Shown here in pieces: positions 28,259 through 33,866 of a stretch of DNA of 33,866 nucleotides (position 1 is its first letter; every line of letters starts with the position of its first letter). A model generated the notes under the pieces. The model saw nothing but the letters and a program-made list of their open reading frames with translations. It did no database searches and had not been told where the DNA came from. Source of the DNA: an uncultured Methylocystaceae bacterium (GTDB lineage: Bacteria; Pseudomonadota; Alphaproteobacteria; Rhizobiales; Beijerinckiaceae); NCBI GenBank assembly GCA_945956975.1, contig CAMFKC010000002.1, forward strand, positions 1 through 33,866, written 5' to 3'. The translations under genes and the position numbers were made by a program.

Positions 28259-29434
28259 TCAGGCAAAGCGCGGTGGAAGCCATCCTCCATTGTGCTTTTC
28301 ATGGCTGTCGACGACGGCGTCGACGAAGGCCACACCCTTGAGACCGTCATACGAAGCCGGGATGCCCTCCCCCATCGGTCCTGCCGCTCTTCCCTCCGCA
28401 TTGGCGCGAATGATGGCAGCGAAGCCGGAATAGAGGTTGGTGAAAGCCTCGATGTAACCCTCGGGATGGCCCGGCGGGGTGCGCGTGCGGGCACGCGCGT
28501 CCTCCGAAAGATCGTCGCGGCCGCGCTTGATCGTCTCGGGCGCGCCGAAGAGTTTGGTGAAGACCAGTTCGTTCGGATGTTCCTGATGCCAGACCAGACT
28601 GCCCGTCTCGCCGAAGACGCGCAGGCGAAGACCGTTCGACTGGCCGATCGCCACCTGCGAGGACCAGAGCAGCCCGCGCGCGCCGCCCTCGTAGCGGATC
28701 ATCACATGAGCGTTGTCGTCCAGCGCCCGGCCCTCGACGAAGGTCGCAAGGTCCGCGGCGATGGCCTCGGCCTTCAGGCCGGTGACGAAACCGGCGAGAT
28801 GATAGGCATGGGTGCCGATATCGCCGATGGAGCCGCCGCGGCCGTTCTTCTTCGGATCGGTGCGCCAGGCCGCCTGCTGGTTGCCCTGAAGCTCGATGCC
28901 GGTCGCCATCCACTCCAGCGGATATTCGACCTGCACCACCCGCACCTTGCCGATATCGCCGCGCGCCACCATGGCGCGGGCCTCGTGCACCATCGGATAG
29001 CCGCTATAGGTATAGGTGACGCCGAGGAAGCGGCCGGTCGCCTCAGCCAGTTCATGCAGCGCGACGGCATCCTCCAGCGTCGTCGTCATCGGCTTTTCGC
29101 AGATCACGTCGATGCCGGCTTCGAGAAAGGCCTTGGCGATGGGATAGTGCGTGTGGTTCGGCGTGCAGATCGCGACGACATCGATCCGGTCTTCCCGATC
29201 GCGCTCGCCCTCGACCATCGCGGCATAGTCGCCGTAAGAGCGATCCTGTGCGATGAAATTCTCAGCCGCGAAGGCGTGCCCCCGCGCCGCATCGACGTCG
29301 AACGCACCCGCGACGAGGTCGTAGTGGTTGTCGAGACGCGCGGCAAAGCGGTGGATGCCGCCGATATAGGCCCCTTTGCCGCCACCCACCATGCCGAGGC
29401 GCAGCCTGCGATTGGACAAGTTCGTATTCGCCAT
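28259..29434 (-). CDS. Gfo/Idh/MocA family oxidoreductase (possible inositol dehydrogenase)
   Basis: The protein has 391 residues. ATG 29434 has GAGG upstream; the frame continues to 30157 but that part overlaps the next gene and is not family-like. The N-terminal Rossmann fold shows LGMVGGGKGAYIGGIHR, then VVAICTPNHTHYPIAKAFLEAGIDVICEKPM, with the EKP motif that positions the catalytic Lys. The C-terminal GFO/IDH/MocA domain has DIGTHAYHLAGFVTG, with the Asp/His typical of the active site, and GLLWSSQVAIGQSNGLRLRVFGETGSLVW. It is an NAD(P)-dependent polyol or sugar dehydrogenase. An inositol or inosose substrate is inferred from its place 11 bases after the TIM-barrel gene in the iolD unit. 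Confidence 0.88.
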   Translation of the reverse strand: MANTNLSNRRLRLGMVGGGKGAYIGGIHRFAARLDNHYDLVAGAFDVDAARGHAFAAENFIAQDRSYGDYAAMVEGERDREDRIDVVAICTPNHTHYPIAKAFLEAGIDVICEKPMTTTLEDAVALHELAEATGRFLGVTYTYSGYPMVHEARAMVARGDIGKVRVVQVEYPLEWMATGIELQGNQQAAWRTDPKKNGRGGSIGDIGTHAYHLAGFVTGLKAEAIAADLATFVEGRALDDNAHVMIRYEGGARGLLWSSQVAIGQSNGLRLRVFGETGSLVWHQEHPNELVFTKLFGAPETIKRGRDDLSEDARARTRTPPGHPEGYIEAFTNLYSGFAAIIRANAEGRAAGPMGEGIPASYDGLKGVAFVDAVVDSHEKHNGGWLPPRFA

Positions 29435-29445
29435 GTCCTCTTTCC

Positions 29446-30498
29446 TCAAATACCCAGGATTTCGTGATTGACGGAACGGTCGGCGCCGGACTTGACGAAA
29501 TCGTCGAAGGCGCGTTCCGAGACGCGGATGATGTGGTCGCTGATGAAGCGCGCGCCTTCGGCGGCGCCGTCCTCCGAGTTCTTCAGGCAGCACTCCCATT
29601 CGAGCACGGCCCAGCCGTCGAAATCGTAGCCGGTCAGCTTGGCGAAAATCGCGCCGAAATCGACCTGGCCGTCGCCCGGCGAGCGGAAGCGCCCGGCGCG
29701 GCTCACCCAGGGCTGGTAGCCGCCATAGGCACCGGTCTTGCCCGTCGGGCGGAACTCGGCATCCTTGACATGGAAGGTCTTGATGCGCTGGTGGTAGTGG
29801 TCGATATAGGTCAGGTAGTCGATCGACTGCAGCACGAGATGGCTCGGATCGTACATGATGTTGCAGCGGGAATGGTTGTCGACCCGCTCCAGGAACATCT
29901 CGAAGGTCAGACCGTCGTGCAGGTCCTCGGTCGGATGGATCTCGTAGCAGACGTCGACACCTTCCGCATCGAAGGCATCGAGGATCGGCCGCCAGCGGCG
30001 CGCCAGTTCGTCGAAACCGTCGGAGATCAGGCCGTCCGGCCATTGCGGATAGGGATAGAGGTAGGGCCAGAGCAGCGTGCCGCTGAAGGTGGTGTGCCGG
30101 TCGAGGCCGAAGCGGCGGGACGCCTTGGCCGCGGCCAGAAGCTGGCGGACCGCCCATTCCTGGCGTGCCTTCGCGTTGCGGTGAACGGCCTTCGGGGCGA
30201 AGGAATCGGCCGGCAGGTCGAACGACGGATGCAGCGCGACGAGCTGGCCCTGCAGATGGCTGGCGAGATCGGTGACGACGAGGCCGTGCTCCGCGAGCGT
30301 TCCCTTGAACTCGTCGACATAGTCCTGGCTTTCAGCCGCGCATTCGAGATCGATGACGCGGGTGTCCCAGGTCGGGATCTGCACGCCCTTGAAGCCTTTG
30401 TCGGCAGCCCAGCCGGCAAGGCCCTTCAACGTATTGAAAGGCGCTTCGTCGGCGGCGAACTGTGCGAGAAAAACACCGGGACCCTTGATCGTTTTCAT
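29446..30498 (-). CDS. Sugar phosphate isomerase/epimerase (TIM barrel)
   Basis: The protein has 350 residues; ATG 30498 has a GGAAACGGA upstream. It belongs to the AP-endonuclease-2-like TIM-barrel family. Likely metal ligands are visible: Glu in VDVCYEIHPTEDLHDG, Asp and His in NIMYDPSHLVLQSID, His in RIKTFHVKDAEFRP, and Glu in GWAVLEWECCLKN. It is longer than IolE or IolI (about 280-300) and its N-terminus (GPGVFLAQFAADEAPFNTLKGLAGWAADKGFKGVQIPTWD) is not IolE-like. It could interconvert inososes or another keto-polyol together with the adjacent Gfo/Idh enzyme. Whether it replaces IolE in this strain cannot be told from sequence. Confidence 0.85.
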   Translation of the reverse strand: MKTIKGPGVFLAQFAADEAPFNTLKGLAGWAADKGFKGVQIPTWDTRVIDLECAAESQDYVDEFKGTLAEHGLVVTDLASHLQGQLVALHPSFDLPADSFAPKAVHRNAKARQEWAVRQLLAAAKASRRFGLDRHTTFSGTLLWPYLYPYPQWPDGLISDGFDELARRWRPILDAFDAEGVDVCYEIHPTEDLHDGLTFEMFLERVDNHSRCNIMYDPSHLVLQSIDYLTYIDHYHQRIKTFHVKDAEFRPTGKTGAYGGYQPWVSRAGRFRSPGDGQVDFGAIFAKLTGYDFDGWAVLEWECCLKNSEDGAAEGARFISDHIIRVSERAFDDFVKSGADRSVNHEILGI

Positions 30499-30516
30499 GT
30501 CCGTTTCCAATCGAAA

Positions 30517-31326
30517 TTATAGCGGCGCTTCGGGATGCGGCACGCCGTCATAGGCGCCCCAGATGCCCTGGTCAAAATTGACGATGGCGCCGGTCATCAG
30601 CCCGGATTCCGCCGAGGCCAGGAAGGCGATGGCGCGCGCCACTTCGTCGGGATCGATGAGACGGCCGTTCGGCTGGACGCTGGCGGCCTTTTCCAGCCAG
30701 TCGTCCGGCTGGCCGTCCAGCAGGCGCTGCGTCTTGTCCTCGCCTTCCGAGGCCATCCAGCCGATGTTGAGGCTGTTGACGCGGATGCGGTTGCGCAGCA
30801 CCGCATAGGCTGTATTGCGCGTCAGCGTGTCGAGCGCGCCCTTGGAGGCGCAATAGGCGGCGAGGAACGGCTGGCCGCCCATCGAGGACATGGAGGAGAT
30901 ATTGACGATCGTGCCCGCCACATCGTCCCGCCGGAAGAGGCGGATCGCCTCCTGCATGAGGAAGAAGGGCGCGCGGGTGTTGACCGCGAACAGCATGTCG
31001 AAGAGTTCGGGCGTCGTTTCGAGGATGTTGCCGCGGTTGGTGGCGCCCGCGACATTGACGAGGATGTCGAGCCGGCCGAAGGCGCGGTCGGCGGCAGCGA
31101 TGACGGCCCGGCAATCCTCGACCTTGCCGAGATCGGCCGCGACGAACACAGCCTTGGCCCCAAGCTTTTCCAGCGCGGCCACCTGTGCCGCGCCCTTTTC
31201 CGCGGAGCGGCCGCAGATGACGATGCCTGCCGCACCCCGCTCGGCGAAGAGCCGCGCGGTGGCCGCACCTAGCCCCTGGGTGCCGCCGGTGATCACCGCG
31301 ATCGTTCCTGAAAACTGCGCTGTCAT
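30517..31326 (-). CDS. Short-chain dehydrogenase/reductase (SDR)
   Basis: The protein has 269 residues; ATG 31326 has GGGGAGCAGG upstream. Classical SDR motifs are complete: TGGTQGLG for cofactor binding (residues ~14-21), NVAGA in the NAG position, IVNISSMSSMGGQ with the catalytic Ser, and YCASK with Tyr and Lys. The position after the second strand (CGRSAEK) has an Arg in the turn, which often goes with NADP preference. It lies 13 bases after iolD and 18 before the TIM-barrel gene. A polyol or inositol-stereoisomer substrate is likely from context, but the sequence alone does not show it. Confidence 0.9.
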   Translation of the reverse strand: MTAQFSGTIAVITGGTQGLGAATARLFAERGAAGIVICGRSAEKGAAQVAALEKLGAKAVFVAADLGKVEDCRAVIAAADRAFGRLDILVNVAGATNRGNILETTPELFDMLFAVNTRAPFFLMQEAIRLFRRDDVAGTIVNISSMSSMGGQPFLAAYCASKGALDTLTRNTAYAVLRNRIRVNSLNIGWMASEGEDKTQRLLDGQPDDWLEKAASVQPNGRLIDPDEVARAIAFLASAESGLMTGAIVNFDQGIWGAYDGVPHPEAPL

Positions 31327-31339
31327 GGACCTGCTCCCC

Positions 31340-33181
31340 TCAGACGCCGACGCGCTGCTTCTTGCGGCCGGCCTGCTGGTCGGCGGCGGCGGCGTTGACT
31401 TCGGCCCGCGCGCTCACCTGCGGCACGCCGACATCCCACCAGGCATCGCCGGGCGTCCAGGTGAAGGCGTCGGAGACGATGGTCAGCACGGTGGTACGGT
31501 CGGTGGTCTGCGCCCATTCCACGGCGTCGCCGAGATCGGCGAGGCTTTCGACGCGGCGGGTGAGTGCGCCCATCGCCTCGGCGTGCTTGATGAAGTCGAC
31601 GGGGAACGGCTCCTTGACGCGGCAATCCTTCAGGAGGTTGTTGAAGCCCGGCGTGCCCTTGGCATTCTGCAGACGGTTGATGACCGCGTAGCCGCCGTTG
31701 TCGCAGACGATGAGGATCATCTTGTGGCCGGAAAGCACGGTCGAATAGATGTCCGAGTTCATCATCATATAGGTGCCGTCGCCGATCATGACGATGGGCG
31801 TGCGGGTGGGATCGGCCATGGCCGCGCCCCAGCCGGCGGCGATCTCGTAGCCCATGCAGGAGAAGCCGAACTCGCAATCGAAGGTGTGCGGCGCCTTCAC
31901 GCGCCAGTTCTTCATCACCTCGCCCGGCAGACCGCCGGCGGCGGTGATGAGGAGGTCGCGATCCCCGGCCTTGGCATTGACGATGCCGACGACCTGGGCA
32001 TAGGTCGGCACCGGCGCGTTGGTCGGCTTCTGGTAGCCGTCGAGCGCCTCGTTCCACTTGGCGAATTCCAGTTCGCCCTTCTTCGTCCAGGCGCTATCTG
32101 CCTTGTAGTCGCCGATGGCGGCTTCCAGCTCACCCACCGTTTCCAGTGCATCGCCGACGACGGCGGTTGCGCGATGCTTGTTGGCATCCCAGCGCGCGGC
32201 GTTGATCGAGACGAAGCGGGCGTCGGGCGAGAAGGCCGTCCACGAGCCGGTGGTGAAGTCCATGAGGCGGGTGCCGACGGCCAGCACCACGTCGGCTTCC
32301 GCCGCAAGCGCATTGGCCGAGGTCGAGCCGACGATGCCGATCGGGCCGACATGGGCCGGGTGGTCGTGGGTGACGGTGCCCTTGCCGGCAATGGTCTCGC
32401 AGAGCGGGATACCGTGCTTTTCCGCGAAATCGGCAAGCGCCGTCTCCGCGCCGGAATAGCGCACGCCGCCGCCCGAGATGATCAGCGGCCGCTTCGCCGC
32501 CTTGAGAACGCGCACGGCCTCGGCAAGGCTGTCGCGGTCCGGCCGGGGGCGCGGGATCTTGTGCACGGTCGGGGTAAAGAAGCTTTCCGGATAGTCCCAG
32601 GCGATTTCCTGTACATCCTGCGGCAGGCCGATGAAGGCCGGGCCGCAATCGGCAGGATCCAGCATGACCGCGAGCGCCTGCGGCAGCGAGGCGATGATCT
32701 GCTCCGGATGGGTGATGCGATCCCAGTAGCGCGTCACGGCCTTGAAGGCATCGTTGACGGTCGTGGTCGGATTGCCGAAATGCTCAACCTGCTGCATGAC
32801 CGGGTCGGGCCGGCGGTTGACGAAACTGTCGCCGGCGAGCAGCAGGATCGGCAGACGGTTGGTGTGCGCCACGCCGGCCGCCGTCACCATGTTCAGCGCG
32901 CCGGGACCGATGGAGCTCGTGGCCACCATGATCTGGCGGCGGCGCGTCGCCTTGGCGAAGCCGATGGCGGCGAGCGCCATGGACTGCTCGTTCTGGCCGC
33001 GCCAGGTCGGAAGCGTGTCCTTCACCGCCTCCAGCGCCTCGGAAAGGCATGTTACATTGCCGTGGCCGAAAATGGCGAAGACGCCGGGAAAGAGCAGCTC
33101 GCGCTTGCCGTCGATTTCGGTGAACTGGTTGCAGAGATAGCGCACAAGGGCTTGCGCCATGGTCAGGCGAATGGTGGACAT
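31340..33181 (-). CDS. iolD: 3D-(3,5/4)-trihydroxycyclohexane-1,2-dione acylhydrolase (decyclizing)
   Basis: The protein has 613 residues. ATG 33181 has GGGAGGTTTCAC upstream; a longer open frame reaching 33847 is false because it runs into adapter sequence. It is a ThDP-dependent enzyme with the three-domain acetolactate-synthase layout. The cofactor Glu lies in RGQNEQSMALAAIG (near 65), the middle domain in RPLIISGGGVRYSGAE, and the ThDP motif GDGTYMMMNSDIY with a distal IVCDNGGYAVINRLQ near 466-495. IolD opens the ring of the diketone to 5-deoxy-glucuronate. It heads a tightly spaced unit iolD-SDR-TIM barrel-Gfo/Idh, behind a possible operator. Confidence 0.95.
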   Translation of the reverse strand: MSTIRLTMAQALVRYLCNQFTEIDGKRELLFPGVFAIFGHGNVTCLSEALEAVKDTLPTWRGQNEQSMALAAIGFAKATRRRQIMVATSSIGPGALNMVTAAGVAHTNRLPILLLAGDSFVNRRPDPVMQQVEHFGNPTTTVNDAFKAVTRYWDRITHPEQIIASLPQALAVMLDPADCGPAFIGLPQDVQEIAWDYPESFFTPTVHKIPRPRPDRDSLAEAVRVLKAAKRPLIISGGGVRYSGAETALADFAEKHGIPLCETIAGKGTVTHDHPAHVGPIGIVGSTSANALAAEADVVLAVGTRLMDFTTGSWTAFSPDARFVSINAARWDANKHRATAVVGDALETVGELEAAIGDYKADSAWTKKGELEFAKWNEALDGYQKPTNAPVPTYAQVVGIVNAKAGDRDLLITAAGGLPGEVMKNWRVKAPHTFDCEFGFSCMGYEIAAGWGAAMADPTRTPIVMIGDGTYMMMNSDIYSTVLSGHKMILIVCDNGGYAVINRLQNAKGTPGFNNLLKDCRVKEPFPVDFIKHAEAMGALTRRVESLADLGDAVEWAQTTDRTTVLTIVSDAFTWTPGDAWWDVGVPQVSARAEVNAAAADQQAGRKKQRVGV

Positions 33182-33223
33182 GTGAAACCTCCCTAGACCG
33201 GCGCAACGGTGCCGATCAAACTG

Positions 33224-33259
33224 CGGAACATTTATTGCAAGATTTCCGATATTGCAAGA
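33224..33259 (-). promoter_or_regulatory. Candidate operator/promoter region of iolD
   Basis: In the 95-bp gap before iolD, ATTGCAAGA occurs twice as a perfect 9-bp direct repeat (33234-33242 and 33251-33259, 17 bp apart). CGGAA (33224-33228) faces TTCCG (33244-33248). This AT-rich patch is 43-78 bases before the iolD start. It could bind an IolR/RpiR-type regulator; the regulator gene is not in the window. Confidence 0.4.
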
Positions 33260-33276
33260 CGGCTTGTGAAAATGAG

Positions 33277-33818
33277 TTATTCCAACGTGCAATCCAGCCA
33301 CGCCCCCCCCGCCTTGCTGGACGCGGCGGCCGCCTCGACGAACCGAACGCCTAGGGCACCATCGTACACCGTCGGATATTCCAGCAGCCCTTCCGGAAGG
33401 ACGCGCCCCGCCCGGCGGGCCTCGATGGCGATTGCGAGCTCCTCGTAGAGATTGCCCCATGCATCGCTGAGCGCTTCCGGGTGGCCGCGCGGCATATGGA
33501 CGAAGCGCGCCGCATGAACGCCTATGCCGCTGCCCTCGCCACGCGTCAGAACCTGCGCAGGCTCGGCGAACGGACGGAAATGCAACAATTCCGGCTCTTC
33601 CTGGTTCCATTCGAGGCTGGCCTTTTCCCCGAACACCCGTAGGCGGAGACCGCAGTGCGTCCCGGCCGCCACTTGCGAGATCATGATGGTGCCGGGAATG
33701 TCGCCCTCGTAGCGCAGATGCATGAAGGCGGTATCTTCCAGCGGCTTGTCCGGGCCAAGCGTATGGAACTCCGCCCTGAGCCGCGTCACGGCGCGGCCGC
33801 AGACGAAGGCCCCGAGAT
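33277..33818 (-). CDS. Gfo/Idh/MocA family oxidoreductase, C-terminal part (cut by contig end)
   Basis: About 179 residues are present, with the 5' part lost at the true contig end. The frame is open to 33818 (LGAFVCGRAVTRLRAEFHTLG) with stop TAA 33279-33277. GTIMISQVAAGTHCGLRLRVFGEKASLEWNQEEPELLHF and PRGHPEALSDAWGNLYEELAIAIEARRAG match the C-terminal domain of the family. They also resemble the other Gfo/Idh gene of the cluster (GLLWSSQVAIGQSNGLRLRVFGE, PPGHPEGYIEAFTNLYSGF), so the two are distant paralogues. It precedes iolD in the same direction and may be an inositol 2-dehydrogenase; the substrate is not determinable. Confidence 0.85.
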
Positions 33819-33866
33819 CTGTCTCTTATACACATCTCCGAGCCCACGAGACGCTCATGAATCTCG
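33819..33866. other. Nextera sequencing adapter (not genomic)
   Basis: CTGTCTCTTATACACATCT (33819-33837) is the 19-bp Tn5 mosaic end. It is followed by CCGAGCCCACGAGAC (33838-33852), the read-2 transposase adapter, then GCTCATGA (33853-33860), which fits an i7 index, and ATCTCG, the start of the P7 sequence. Read on the minus strand it encodes the peptide MGSEMCIRDR. True sequence ends at 33818. Confidence 0.97.

Noticed and set aside
1..33818. tRNA, rRNA, CRISPR array or insertion sequence
   Set aside because: No clover-leaf candidates, spaced direct-repeat arrays, transposase motifs or paired terminal repeats were recognised by reading; a covariance or IS database search was not possible.
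31340..33847. IolD as an 835-residue protein starting at MGSEMCIRDR
   Set aside because: The first residues are encoded by the Nextera adapter and the next ~215 come from antisense frames of the truncated oxidoreductase and the spacer; true start is ATG 33181.

Overview
The window is a GC-rich alphaproteobacterial sequence that reads as part of a large conjugative plasmid, or an integrative element, of the rhizobial group (Rhizobium/Agrobacterium/Ensifer/Shinella/Ochrobactrum type). The evidence is the Ti-type transfer cluster (traC-traD-traG divergent from traA across an RSF1010-like oriT), a LuxR/LuxI pair of TraR/TraI type, backbone genes typical of rhizobial plasmids (toprim, DUF2493, DUF736, stand-alone WGR) and a rhizobial-style inositol cluster with an iolC-DUF2090 fusion. 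No rRNA, tRNA, CRISPR array or insertion sequence was recognised.

Positions 1-7368 are plasmid backbone: the end of an upstream gene, a toprim protein, a DUF2493 protein, a ParD/ParE-like toxin-antitoxin pair on the minus strand, a second SLOG-like protein, an intact DUF736 gene facing its own decayed inverted copy, a 51-residue protein, a minus-strand WGR protein, a 146-residue unknown and a small membrane protein. The spacers are unusually rich in hairpins and inverted repeats.

Positions 7461-19846 are the transfer and quorum-sensing block. traC, traD and traG run leftward; two tiny overlapping membrane ORFs follow traG, and an open +1-frame stretch joins them to the traG stop. traA (relaxase-helicase) runs rightward, followed by an 89-residue protein and an 821-residue zeta-toxin-like kinase. 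Then, on the minus strand, come luxR, luxI and a cysteine-rich small gene, with a 20-bp near-palindrome between luxR and luxI that looks like a lux box.

Positions 20034-33818, all minus strand, form an inositol catabolic cluster in two apparent units. In transcription order they are: a truncated Gfo/Idh oxidoreductase; iolD, an SDR, a TIM-barrel isomerase and a second Gfo/Idh gene; then ibpA-iatA-iatP (ABC importer), iolC-DUF2090, iolB and iolA. Together they import inositol and take the diketone intermediate to acetyl-CoA or a related thioester plus a triose phosphate. Clear IolE and IolR genes are not in the window; inositol dehydrogenase could be one of the Gfo/Idh proteins.

The last 48 bases (33819-33866) are not biological. 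They are a Nextera transposase adapter with an index, so the true contig ends at 33818 inside the truncated Gfo/Idh gene.
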